From assembly GCF_020193575.1 (NCBI RefSeq), contig NZ_JADYVD010000050.1, forward strand, positions 1 to 57,800: a stretch of DNA of 57,800 nucleotides, given 5' to 3'. The DNA is from Ensifer sp. IC4062 (GTDB taxonomy: Bacteria > Pseudomonadota > Alphaproteobacteria > Rhizobiales > Rhizobiaceae). Both the position numbers and the translations under genes were made by a program. Positions 1 through 8,108 of the stretch are shown one piece after another. Each line of letters opens with the position of its first letter. Positions within the stretch are counted from its first letter, which is position 1. The notes below the pieces were generated by a model, which did not search any database, was not told where the DNA came from, and saw nothing but the letters and a program-made list of their open reading frames with translations.

Positions 1-335
1 AGGGTTCGCCTGAGTTCGCCTTGATGCGCAGCCTTGGCATGCGCTTCCGCAGAATTTTTCGCAGCCGCGATCCGGGCAAGCTCGACAGCTGGATTGACGA
101 TGCCGTTAACTCGGGTTTGGTCGCAATTGAGCGGTTCGCGCGCGTCCTGCACCGTGATCTTGACGCCGTCTACAACGCCATCGAACTGCCGTGGAGCAAC
201 GGCCAGGCGGAAGGCCAAATCAACCGCCTGAAGACAATCAAGCGTGCAATGTATGGCAGAGCTGGCCCGGAGCTGCTCAGGGCGCGCATGCTGCCGCTTG
301 ACCAAAACCGCCACCACACAAAGTGAGGAAGAACC
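1..335 (+). mobile_element. Right end of an ISL3-family insertion sequence
   Basis: The window opens inside an insertion sequence. The coding part matches the C-terminal end of ISL3-family transposases, and the strand-reversed end near 335 begins GGTTCTTCC, resembling the GGnTCTT start of ISL3 terminal inverted repeats. The next eight bases (336-343) are entirely A/T, as expected of an ISL3 target site, but the duplicate lies outside the window, so the exact boundary is inferred. The element abuts and apparently truncates the HEPN/Toprim gene on the other strand. Confidence 0.6.
3..326 (+). CDS. ISL3-family transposase, C-terminal part (5' end outside window)
   Basis: The reading frame is open to the left edge, so this is the tail of a longer gene; the first internal ATG at 21 is probably not the start. 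The tail contains LPWSNGQAEGQINRLKTIKR, the conserved C-terminal block of the DDE transposases of the ISL3 family (IS204/IS1001/IS1096/IS1165), including the catalytic Glu in the GQxEGxINRxK context. The protein would cut and rejoin the ends of its own element. Whether the complete transposase is intact cannot be judged from this fragment. Confidence 0.8.
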   Translation, partial: GSPEFALMRSLGMRFRRIFRSRDPGKLDSWIDDAVNSGLVAIERFARVLHRDLDAVYNAIELPWSNGQAEGQINRLKTIKRAMYGRAGPELLRARMLPLDQNRHHTK

Positions 336-338
336 TAA

Positions 339-1300
339 TTAAATGCCAAGCGACAGCAGGTTTGCCGGCATCTTCAACTGCTTGAGCTTCCAGTACGCAT
401 CGATCCCCTCTGCATCGTTATCGAGAAGGAACAGGACCTGGTTCTGGATGTCGATCCGCACCAGCCCCTCGGCAAACCGAACCAGGTTGCCGGTGCCCCA
501 GAAATTGTGCCGTTCGTCGCCGTCAATAAAGCGGAAGAAATCTGCAACGTCAGGCCGAAGGAGCTCGAGAGCACGGCGCAGAATACGAGCATCTGAAGCC
601 CCTTCGGTCGCGACCAGGATCGTCTGCCCTCGATCCGCGCCAGCGACAAAGGCCCCTCGCTCGACATAACCCGCACTCACGATATTCCCGAACTGCCACA
701 TCACCTCTGCCTCCGCATTCCGCGGATCCTGGGCGAAGATCAAGAGCATCGAAGCAGCGCTGAGGATGCAGACTTTCGCCGACAGGGAGCTTGCCTCGGA
801 CCAATAGGAGTCGGAGTTCTCGGTCCAGGGAACACGGGCAAATCTCTCAGCATGGTCGGCAAAGCGCCCTTGCGAAACGATGTCGCGGTCGTCGGTCTCG
901 TACTCCACATACCCCTGCGCAAGGCTCGTCAGTGGAAACTGGTTGGCGAGAGCACAGAATTCCGCAAAAGTCAGGTATTCCGCCCTCTCTCCGTCCATCT
1001 CGGAAATGCTGGCTGACTCAGCCGCGAGAGCCTCGTACTCCGATTTCGCGGTTGCCAAGCTCTGGCCAAGGATCTGCAACCTCGGAACGACGCGCGCCAG
1101 CGGGCGCACGAAGGAGAGCTCGTTCTCCGCAAGTTCGCCTTCCTCCTCAGGATGAGCGGCATAGTAGTCGTAGTCTATGCCGTCGCATGGCCGACGCGCC
1201 AAATCCTGGCTCTAAAAAGGTAACCGAAATCGTGCCCCATGTTGTTCTTGGCATAGGCGAGGGAGACGCCACTCACCGTCAGTTCAATCGAAGTACCCAT
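339..1300 (-). pseudogene. HEPN/Toprim-type protein, frameshifted and 3'-truncated
   Basis: The frame from 1202 to 339 carries a Toprim-like core: TEGASDARIL (catalytic Glu) followed about 60 residues later by LFLLDNDAEG (DxD). I recall this arrangement from HEPN/Toprim N-terminal-domain proteins; some of these occur in putative defence loci. The expected N-terminus, beginning MGTSIELTV, lies in another frame from ATG 1300 and leaves that frame at a five-T run (complement of 1214-1218). One missing base there would rejoin the frames. At the other end the protein stops right after MPANLLSLGI, where the insertion sequence begins and where relatives continue. ATG 1300 sits 3 bp after the AbiEii stop, so it is the third gene of the AbiE operon. 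Probably inactive. Confidence 0.6.
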
Positions 1301-1303
1301 AGG

Positions 1304-2254
1304 TTAGATCTTATCCCCTCCGGAATCCTTCCGAGCCTGTGGCACGATCTCCTCGATCTGACGCCGCTGCTCAGCATGTTTCTGTGGATTCTGGGCTTTC
1401 AGCTTTTCGAGGTTGAGCAGCTTCCAGCGGACGGCGGGCAGCTCCGCCGCCTGGGGCAGGCCGATTGCCTTGAAATCTGGTTCGCCATCGTGGAGTGACA
1501 GCAGGAAGCGCATCGCCTTGTCGTCGAGCTTTGCGAGGACATCCGCAGTCATCCGGGTCCTCGCTGCTTTCAGATCCTCGAGGCCGACGGGCTCGATCGT
1601 CATCCCCTCGAACTCCTTCACGAAGGCTTCGTCGAGGTCTGCGAGTGAAGGCCTGACCAGCTCGTGCGGCGGGCGCCCGGAGCTGGCGACATAGATCAGG
1701 AAAGTCCGGAACAGGGCGTCGGTCAGCCCCTCGTTTTCATAGAGCAGCTTCACATCGAAAAGGTCTCGCGGATGCTGCCGGTCCACCGCCGCGTGCAGCT
1801 TTCCGCCGAACAGGTCCTCGAACGAGACGACCTGCATTTCGGCGAACCCGAATGCGTCCTCGACGGCCGCGCTCACACGTCGGCGTTCGGGCGGATGGAC
1901 CGTTCCTCGCGCAACGGGTGACGTCTCGATCTTGATTTCGGCATTTCCCTGCCGGACGAGAACGCGCGTGTCGTTGTTCCCGCCGCCGGCGATCCTCTGG
2001 ACGCTCACACCGCGCAGATTGCGGATCAAGTCTTCACGGATGTGCTCCAGTGTCGTGTCGATGTTTTTCAGCGTCGTTTCACGGTCCTCGATCGGCAGAT
2101 AGGTCAGATCGATATCGACCGAGAGCCGCGGCATGTCGCGATAGAAGAGGTTGATCGCAGTCCCGCCCTTCAGGGCGAAGGCCTCGTGGCGGGCGATAAA
2201 AGGAAGGGTCCGCACCAGGAGGTCGACTTGGCGCATGTATTGTTCACGGGCCAT
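1304..2254 (-). CDS. AbiEii-type nucleotidyltransferase toxin
   Basis: A 316-aa protein of the type IV toxin AbiEii family (DNA polymerase beta-like nucleotidyltransferase fold). The diagnostic N-terminal block is visible: GGTAIN at residues 30-35 and the metal-binding DID at 47-49 after a conserved Arg-x-Ser. Family members (AbiEii, MenT) are GTP-binding or tRNA-modifying nucleotidyltransferases whose activity stops growth, for example after phage infection. The start is supported by AGGAGA about 7 bp upstream. It overlaps the AbiEi stop by 11 bp, indicating translational coupling. It appears full length and intact. Assignment to the family is firm; the actual cellular target here is unknown. 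Confidence 0.87.
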   Translation of the reverse strand: MAREQYMRQVDLLVRTLPFIARHEAFALKGGTAINLFYRDMPRLSVDIDLTYLPIEDRETTLKNIDTTLEHIREDLIRNLRGVSVQRIAGGGNNDTRVLVRQGNAEIKIETSPVARGTVHPPERRRVSAAVEDAFGFAEMQVVSFEDLFGGKLHAAVDRQHPRDLFDVKLLYENEGLTDALFRTFLIYVASSGRPPHELVRPSLADLDEAFVKEFEGMTIEPVGLEDLKAARTRMTADVLAKLDDKAMRFLLSLHDGEPDFKAIGLPQAAELPAVRWKLLNLEKLKAQNPQKHAEQRRQIEEIVPQARKDSGGDKI

Positions 2255-3089
2255 TCGGGGTCTCCTTTGGCATCAAGTCGGCCGGGACTGTGATGCGGTA
2301 GATAGGGTGCAGCCGGCCGCCCGGCGTCAGCGCCCGGTCACCCTTGCCGAGATCGACGGAGGAGATGTCGATGTGCCGGCGCCAGGCATGATTATGCTTG
2401 TCGGCAAACACGAAGAAGAGGCGTTTCGTTTTGACACTTCGGCATAGGGTGAGGAGCGTCGTCAGCAGTCTCGGGCGCAGATTGGCAAGGCTCTCGAACG
2501 CCACGTCCACCTTGTGGAAGCTTTCGCCCTTCGGGACCTCGTCGAGCATTTCGAGGATCGCGCGTTCGGGTGAGGACATCGGCATCGGCCAGCGCCATGG
2601 GCTTTGTGCCAGCTCCGGATCCTCGTCGTTGGAAAGGTCGAAATCCGCGTTTTCAACGCCAGTCGCTCCTTCGCCGAACAGGACGTTGCTCCTGGTCTTC
2701 ACATCGGCGTCCGTCCGCAGCTTCGATAGCCATGCAGGGATATCGGATCCGTAGAGATAGAGGGCGAATTCGCCGCCGAACGACAGGTAATGAGCATGTC
2801 CGCGCAAGGAGAGGGAACTTGCTCCGCCGACATGAAATTTATGCCGCATGAGCCAGACGGCCGAGAGCAGGGGAATTTTCCAGCCTCCGACGGCTTCTGG
2901 ATTTGGGTCCGAGGAAAACGGGCGGCGGTACACGCCCGACATGACCGGCTCGAGCCACCCCTGTTTGACATAGCCCGAGACGGACTGCCGCGAGATTGCA
3001 TGGCGAGCCATCCACCCCGAATCCACCAGGAAACCAGGGGGGACTTGCTGGAGGAGCTGCTTTAGCTTTGTTTCTGGTTGTCCATTCAT
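2244..3089 (-). CDS. AbiEi-type antitoxin/transcriptional repressor
   Basis: A protein of about 281 aa with an N-terminal winged-helix segment (LVDSGWMARHAISRQSVSGY, then a turn and VMSGVYRRP), as in AbiEi antitoxins of type IV toxin-antitoxin systems. AbiEi proteins neutralise AbiEii without stable binding and repress their own promoter. I chose ATG 3089 because the alternative ATG at 3098 lies inside a large palindrome (3091-3115) that is the likely operator. Neither ATG has a convincing ribosome-binding site, so translation may be leaderless. The 3' end overlaps the AbiEii start. Family assignment rests on the wHTH and on the neighbouring AbiEii. Confidence 0.82.
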   Translation of the reverse strand: MNGQPETKLKQLLQQVPPGFLVDSGWMARHAISRQSVSGYVKQGWLEPVMSGVYRRPFSSDPNPEAVGGWKIPLLSAVWLMRHKFHVGGASSLSLRGHAHYLSFGGEFALYLYGSDIPAWLSKLRTDADVKTRSNVLFGEGATGVENADFDLSNDEDPELAQSPWRWPMPMSSPERAILEMLDEVPKGESFHKVDVAFESLANLRPRLLTTLLTLCRSVKTKRLFFVFADKHNHAWRRHIDISSVDLGKGDRALTPGGRLHPIYRITVPADLMPKETPNGP

Positions 3090-3090
3090 G

Positions 3091-3115
3091 TTTGACATTA
3101 TGGCATAATGTTAAA
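3091..3115. promoter_or_regulatory. Palindromic operator of the AbiE operon
   Basis: Perfect 8-bp arms ACATTATG and CATAATGT flank a single central base. They are extended by TTT/AAA after one mismatch, giving a 25-bp near-perfect palindrome touching the AbiEi start. On the minus strand it contains CATAAT seven bases before ATG 3089, a possible -10 box for a leaderless transcript. AbiEi homologues are known to autorepress through inverted repeats in their own promoter, which fits this position. Confidence 0.6.
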
Positions 3116-3609
3116 GTTCGTGCGACCCTACTTTACGGGGCGCCAAGTTTGTCAAATCAGGATTGACCGCATGCGTTGGTCTCAAAGTAGAAGTCAGGTG
3201 GGCGTTCCCAGCAAGTCTATCGGCATAGATGAAGCCCCTGTCGGCTATTCACCCATCCGGGCAGCCATCCCTTGGCGCTTGATCACATGGCGAGTAGGCG
3301 TGGTCTGAAAACTTGGCAGTGAGCAAATCGAACAGTCGGCGGTTCGATTTCCCTCAAGGCGAGGGATACAGGTCGATTTTCCCGAACGCCGGAGCGATGC
3401 TGAAGTGTAGCTGCATTCTTTACTGGCAAGGTGCTTTTGCCAATAGTAATTTGTTTCAAATTTCGATCATATTTAACAGCAATATCACATTAATCCAAAT
3501 ATTGCTGCCCTTGAACTTGCAAAGAAGCGTACTATACTCCGGTGAACAACTATCCAGTGTCGGCTTATCTATCCGGACGCCTCGTGTCTCAGCTGGGAGG
3601 AGCGGTTTC
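3116..3609 (+). promoter_or_regulatory. Gene-free, partly AT-rich leader with candidate promoter for the RTX gene
   Basis: No convincing gene lies between the AbiE operator and the RTX start; short open frames here lack family resemblance or ribosome-binding sites. About 3430-3545 is clearly more AT-rich than its surroundings. A promoter-like pair is TTGAAC (3511-3516) and TATACT (3533-3538) with a 16-bp spacer, followed by a leader of about 70 bases to the ATG at 3610. The AT-rich tract could also bind nucleoid proteins. Confidence 0.4.
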
Positions 3610-5559
3610 ATGACGAAGATCGTGGGGACGGGCGGGGGCGATATGCTGCGCGGGACGGACGAGACGGATCGCATCTGGGGCCTTGTCGGCAATGACGACA
3701 TCGATGGCGGTGGCGGAGATGACCTTGTCGATGCAGGTGCGGGAGACGACGTCGTCAGGAGCACAAGCGGCTATGACCGCCTTGACGGTGGCGACGGCGA
3801 CGACCGGTTGATCCTGGCCGGGACGGGCGGCGCGGTCACCGGCGGCGCTGGCCACGATACCCTCGCCGTCAATGCCTCCTCGGCGACGGAGGACGTTATC
3901 TTCAACGGTTCGCGGGGTCACGCCATGATCGGCCGCGATCCCTCGACCGCCCAGCATGTCTTCTTCCGGGATATCGAGCGCCTGGAGCTGCTCACCGGCA
4001 GTGGAAACGACATCGTCTACGGCAGTACACGCGGCGATGTCATCGTGAGCGGCGACGGGTCCGACGCGATCACCACGACGCTGTCTTCGGCTGTGATCGA
4101 TGGCGGCGCCGGACAGGATTTGGTGACAATCGACAATTACGGAGACGTGGATGGCGTCACCATCGACTTCGCCGCCGGCAGCGCATCGACCGGCACGGTG
4201 CTGCGCAACCTCGAGACGGCCCGTGTCTGGACCGGAAGCGGCAACGACACGGTGATCGCCGGCGGCCTCGACGATCTCCTCGCCTATACCGGTGCGGGTG
4301 ACGATCGCACCGAGGGCGGAGACGGCAACGACAACCTGAACGGCGGCCTGGGCAATGACGTTTTGTTGGGCGGAGACGGCAATGACTGGCTGAGCGGCGA
4401 TGCCGGCAATGACCGCCTCTTTGGCGGGGCCGGGAATGACGGCCTGTTCGGCGGGGGCGGAGTCGACACGATGTCCGGCGGCGACGGGGATGACAATGTC
4501 AGGGCGGGAGCCGGCAATGATATCCTCGAGGGCGGCGCCGGCGATGACAGAATGGATGGCGGCCCAGGAGACGATCGCCTCTTTGGCGGGTCCGGCAACG
4601 ACATCATGGACAGCTTTGACGGTCGCGACGTCATCGACGGCGGCGATGGTGACGACCGGATTTCGCGTCTCTCCGGCAGCGGCCCGGCAACGATCAGCGG
4701 CGGTGCGGGGGATGACCAGATCCGAGCGTGGGGCTCGGACAGCGTCGACGGCGGCACAGGGGATGACCGGATCGGGGCGGGGAGTTCGGGCACCGCCAAC
4801 GGCGGGGAAGGCAACGATCACCTGGCGTTCGAGGTATCCTATCTGCTTGGGCCTGTCGATTTTGACGCGACGCGTGGATCGATCTCGACCGGGCTGACAT
4901 GGACCAACATCGAGAGCTTCTCTGTGTCGAGCGGGAGATTTGGCGATCTTGACGATACGCTGCGTGGCGCCGACGGCGCTGATCAGCTCTCAGCCTATGT
5001 TGGTGACGATCTTCTGGACGGACGGGCCGGCGACGACCGCCTGTTCGGTGGCGATGACAACGACCGCCTGCTCGGCGGCGACGGCGACGACTTCCTGTCC
5101 GGTGATTTTGGCGACGACCGACTGCTTGGCGGCGCCGGCGCTGACGATCTGCGGGGCGAAGCTGGAGCCGACGACCTGAGCGGCGGTTCGGGTGACGATC
5201 ACTTGTTCGGACATACGGGCAGTGACCGGCTGTCAGGCCAAGAGGGAGCCGATTATCTGCACGGCGGCGGCGGTGCTGACATCGTCCAGTGGTCCGTCTC
5301 GTCCCTTGAGACCGACAGCGTCGACCGCATCGCCGATTTCAGCGCTTTGGCGGGCGACATCTTAAGCTTCGCCATCGACGCCGATGGCGAGATCGCCTCG
5401 ATCCGCAGCTACGCGGATTTCCTGGCGGCCTCGCATGACACGCAGGACGGCGTCGTTGTCACGCTCGACGGGTTCGACGATGCTGGCATCCTGATCGAGG
5501 GCGTCACTCTCACGGAGATTTCGGCCGAGAACCTGTCCTTCACCGAGATCTACTATTGA
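3610..5559 (+). CDS. RTX (hemolysin-type) calcium-binding secreted protein
   Basis: A 649-aa acidic protein built mostly of glycine/aspartate nonapeptide repeats (GGxGxDxLx, for example GGAGNDGLFGGGG). These fold into calcium-binding parallel beta-rolls after export. Repeat blocks lie at about 30-90, 205-395 and 455-555, separated by spacer segments without repeats. There is no N-terminal signal peptide. The C-terminal 90 residues are repeat-free and hydrophobic/acidic, ending FTEIYY, as expected of an uncleaved type I secretion signal. ATG 3610 is chosen for the strong GGGAGGAGC upstream; the frame is open further upstream but unlike the protein. No enzymatic domain and no adjacent ABC exporter were found, so function (adhesin, surface protein) is open. 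Confidence 0.85.
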   Translation: MTKIVGTGGGDMLRGTDETDRIWGLVGNDDIDGGGGDDLVDAGAGDDVVRSTSGYDRLDGGDGDDRLILAGTGGAVTGGAGHDTLAVNASSATEDVIFNGSRGHAMIGRDPSTAQHVFFRDIERLELLTGSGNDIVYGSTRGDVIVSGDGSDAITTTLSSAVIDGGAGQDLVTIDNYGDVDGVTIDFAAGSASTGTVLRNLETARVWTGSGNDTVIAGGLDDLLAYTGAGDDRTEGGDGNDNLNGGLGNDVLLGGDGNDWLSGDAGNDRLFGGAGNDGLFGGGGVDTMSGGDGDDNVRAGAGNDILEGGAGDDRMDGGPGDDRLFGGSGNDIMDSFDGRDVIDGGDGDDRISRLSGSGPATISGGAGDDQIRAWGSDSVDGGTGDDRIGAGSSGTANGGEGNDHLAFEVSYLLGPVDFDATRGSISTGLTWTNIESFSVSSGRFGDLDDTLRGADGADQLSAYVGDDLLDGRAGDDRLFGGDDNDRLLGGDGDDFLSGDFGDDRLLGGAGADDLRGEAGADDLSGGSGDDHLFGHTGSDRLSGQEGADYLHGGGGADIVQWSVSSLETDSVDRIADFSALAGDILSFAIDADGEIASIRSYADFLAASHDTQDGVVVTLDGFDDAGILIEGVTLTEISAENLSFTEIYY

Positions 5560-5804
5560 GGCGCATGCCGGTGCCAGGCTCCCGCGAGCGAACCGGGCAT
5601 GTCAATCGGCGTTGAATGGAATGTGGCACTCAACGTGAGTTACCACCCAAGGGAGTTGATCCTTCCTCCACGAGCCCGATGCAGGGCTTGTTCCCAGGAT
5701 GTTCACGTTCTGGGCTAAGAGAATCGCATAATGTATCGAATGGAACTCTGCGCGCAGGCGCCTCACGACCAACATGAGCAACGGCTACCGCTTTGATTCA
5801 GCAT

Positions 5805-6188
5805 TTAGTTTCGCGCATTGGCAGGGGTGTGCAGTGCAGCCCCTGCCTTTTCGGCCGCTGCCCGTAGACGCTTGTCTCTGGTCCATAAGGCCGCTCGCTG
5901 ATCAAGGAGAACCGAGGCCATCAAGTGGGCATCTGTGTAGCCAATGCCCATACTGAAAATGGCGTGGCGATCAATCATGATCATGACTTCGTCGTGCGTT
6001 GCGACGAACGCTTCGCGCTGAGCCGCCAGGAAGGCTATCACGCTACTGCGATCCCGAAGGCTGCCAAGTGCAAGTTCTCCGATCACGGCCGGATGGCAGA
6101 GGAGACGATCGTCCTCAATAATCCTACGCAGCTCTGAATCGGCATGCCGGAAATGATCAATCCAAATGGAAGTGTCAGCAAGTATCAC
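5805..6188 (-). CDS. vapC: VapC-type PIN-domain ribonuclease toxin
   Basis: A 127-aa PIN-domain protein of typical VapC length. The acidic metal-binding residues are in place: Asp5 in MILADTSIWID, Glu38 in VIGELALG, Asp86 in GYTDAHLMAS and Asp105 in WTRDKRL. VapC toxins cleave tRNA or rRNA and are held inactive by VapB. The start ATG overlaps the stop of the upstream antitoxin gene by four bases, the usual translationally coupled order antitoxin-toxin. All active-site residues are present, so it should be functional. Confidence 0.92.
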   Translation of the reverse strand: MILADTSIWIDHFRHADSELRRIIEDDRLLCHPAVIGELALGSLRDRSSVIAFLAAQREAFVATHDEVMIMIDRHAIFSMGIGYTDAHLMASVLLDQRAALWTRDKRLRAAAEKAGAALHTPANARN

Positions 6189-6385
6189 TTGGCAGCTGCG
6201 CTCCGGCGGCGTGGGGCTGCCTCCGCATCCGGCATAGTTCCCCCGAGCGCAATGAGGCGTTTTCCCGACTCCACACGAACAAGCGTCTCCAACGCTTGGC
6301 GGACCAGAGCGGCGGTTTCTTTCGTGCCGGTTAGGGACCTAGCCCTTTCCATGAGGGTGTCGTCGAGGTTGATGGTCGATCGCAT
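6185..6385 (-). CDS. vapB: VapB-type antitoxin
   Basis: A 66-aa protein starting MRSTINLDDTLMERA, the ribbon-helix-helix DNA-binding start of type II antitoxins, followed by a helix (KETAALVRQALETLVRVES) and a basic tail that would contact the toxin. It is the first gene of the pair and overlaps vapC by four bases. VapB dimers normally bind the promoter upstream (here right of 6385) and repress both genes, alone or with VapC. Short length and position make the call secure even though sequence conservation of antitoxins is low. Confidence 0.87.
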   Translation of the reverse strand: MRSTINLDDTLMERARSLTGTKETAALVRQALETLVRVESGKRLIALGGTMPDAEAAPRRRSAAAK

Positions 6386-6901
6386 CGTTTGGTTTCCTGA
6401 TTCGGCGTTATAGATAGCACCATTTGGTGATGAAATCTATGCCTGGTCTCCACTCTGATACGCTCGACGTAGGATGTGGCAATCCGGCAGTGTGGGAGCC
6501 CGGTCGCGGGCGCCCCAAGCGTAAAGCGAGTGCGGCTAGATTAGACAGCGATATGCGTCGACATCATACCCTGAAGCTGAAAAACTGCAGGGCCGCGGGT
6601 TCGTATCCCATCAAGGCGATGGATAGGAGTTTAGATTCCGGACTGGCAGCCATGTTCCCGGGTTCCGATCGTCTCAGTAGGCCGGAGAGGGTCGCGCCCG
6701 CTGCGGCCAGCGCGAATCGCCGCGATGCGGACTGGGGGTCGTCGCCGAGCCGATTGCCGAATGACCTGTTTGGGGCCGGTTGCTGCCGAGCAGCTGTTGG
6801 CCGTAATCCAATGAGAGCGGACATCGCAGTGGATACCCGTCGCGCTTCTGGCGTTCGGGCGTCCTTTCGCCGGTTCCTCTCGCACCGTCAAGCCACTTAA
6901 A
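6386..6901. other. Gene-free stretch of about 515 bp
   Basis: No frame here resembles a known protein; the longest plus-strand frame (6424-6900) is arginine-rich and of low complexity, as expected of a shadow frame. The promoter of vapBC should lie just right of 6385. A short piece near 6597-6611 resembles a tRNA T-arm but no tRNA can be built around it. Confidence 0.5.
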
Positions 6902-7897
6902 TCACTGTGCGCGCCGGCGATATTCTCCGGGGGTGACACCGAGACAACGGCGGAACACCGTCGTCAAATGGGACTGGCTGGAAAAACCGCAAGCGAGCGC
7001 GACATCGACGAGCGGCTCATCCCCCCGGAGCAACAAGGCTCGAGCCCGTTCGATCCGCCGTACCAGCACATAAGAATGGGGCGACATGCCAACCGTCTCT
7101 TGGAAGCGATGGGCAAAATGATAGGTGCTCATCCCTGCGACGCCGGCGAGCGATGGCAGTCGCAGGTCACGGTCGATGCCATCTTCGATGTAATCGACGA
7201 CGCGTGCGACACCCCGGGCCGGAAGCTTGCCGAATGGTCCGTGCCCGTTTCGCTCGCCGTGACTCGATAACCGCAGAAGGAATGTTTCGGCGAGGATCAA
7301 TGCCCAACTGTCGAGGAGGAGATTTGTAGGATCGATCAAGGAGGCCGTATGCCGAATGCGCTCCAGGCTATGGTGCAGCTGGGCATCCAGCACGTCGGCG
7401 GGCATCCGGATATGATCGTGGGTGAGCTCCTTTCCGAACAGCGAAACGCAAACCATGCCCATCAGATCGAATGGAATGTGGAATTGCATGAAGCTCACCG
7501 GCTGCTCGAAGCGCCATTGTGCGCCTTCGAACGGCAACATGGACACCAAGCCCGACGGCGCCGCATCGCGCCAGGCCGTCGCTGTGCTCGTTCGGAGGGA
7601 GGCACTGACGAAGTTCGGATCCCCCTCTTGCGGGGAATCCTCGACGGTCGAGAACCAATAGCTCAACTTGAGCGACGTCGCCGTTTCGGCGCCGATCGTG
7701 CGTATCGGTGCGATCAGATGATCTGTCCAGTATCGCGGCACGCCAGAAGTGTAAACCGCCCTGCAGGAGGCAAGGCCGGCGCCCTCGCCATCCCGTGCTT
7801 CGCTGTGGTCTATCCCCCTCCAGGCCTCTTCGGATTTCAACCGCCCGCCCTCCAGGCCGCCTCGAAGCTTTTGGTGACGCAAATTTATGCGAGCCAT
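6902..7897 (-). CDS. AraC-family transcriptional regulator
   Basis: About 331 aa from ATG 7897; the frame is open further upstream to 8056 but that extension looks non-coding. The last 100 residues hold the two helix-turn-helix motifs of AraC/XylS proteins (LPSLAGVAGMSTYHFAHRF, then VDVALACGFSSQSHLTTVF and the closing GVTPGEYRR). The N-terminal half is a variable sensor resembling the cupin-like domain of AraC regulators in this class. It is divergent from the VOC/ABM genes starting at 8109 and probably controls them. No good ribosome-binding site marks the start, so the exact N-terminus is uncertain. Confidence 0.85.
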   Translation of the reverse strand: MARINLRHQKLRGGLEGGRLKSEEAWRGIDHSEARDGEGAGLASCRAVYTSGVPRYWTDHLIAPIRTIGAETATSLKLSYWFSTVEDSPQEGDPNFVSASLRTSTATAWRDAAPSGLVSMLPFEGAQWRFEQPVSFMQFHIPFDLMGMVCVSLFGKELTHDHIRMPADVLDAQLHHSLERIRHTASLIDPTNLLLDSWALILAETFLLRLSSHGERNGHGPFGKLPARGVARVVDYIEDGIDRDLRLPSLAGVAGMSTYHFAHRFQETVGMSPHSYVLVRRIERARALLLRGDEPLVDVALACGFSSQSHLTTVFRRCLGVTPGEYRRRAQ

Positions 7898-8108
7898 CGA
7901 AGCGCCGAGCGCGGCAAAATAGCAAGATTCTGAAATACACGCCAGCCGCGGCGCTCTTATCTGACGTCGGCGTTCGCTCGTGTGGTGCGTGGGATGACGA
8001 AACCGCCGGGATGCACGGCAATTTTTGAGGCGAGATGCAACGTGATGCTGCGCCAAGAAGCACCAGGCCAGGCCGACGAGCGCTCGCGCATGTTCAGGGA
8101 GACAGAAG

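Noticed and set aside
3108..3308. Small plus-strand frame upstream of the RTX gene
   Set aside because: Its start lies inside the AbiE operator, with no ribosome-binding site or family resemblance.
3589..4821. Long minus-strand frame opposite the RTX gene
   Set aside because: It is the antisense shadow of the nonapeptide repeats, with Val/Ala/Ile-rich periodic sequence and no ribosome-binding site.
3700..5280. DNA-level repeats suggesting a CRISPR array or tandem repeat locus
   Set aside because: The periodicity (27 bp with variable sequence) is explained by RTX nonapeptide codons; there are no uniform repeats and spacers.
6585..6640. Possible tRNA fragment (GGTTCGTATCC resembling a T-arm)
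   Set aside because: No acceptor, D- or anticodon-stem partners can be folded around it, and no CCA-proximal stem is visible.
6424..6900. Plus-strand frame in the gap right of vapBC
   Set aside because: No family resemblance, no ribosome-binding site, Arg/Ser/Ala-rich composition.
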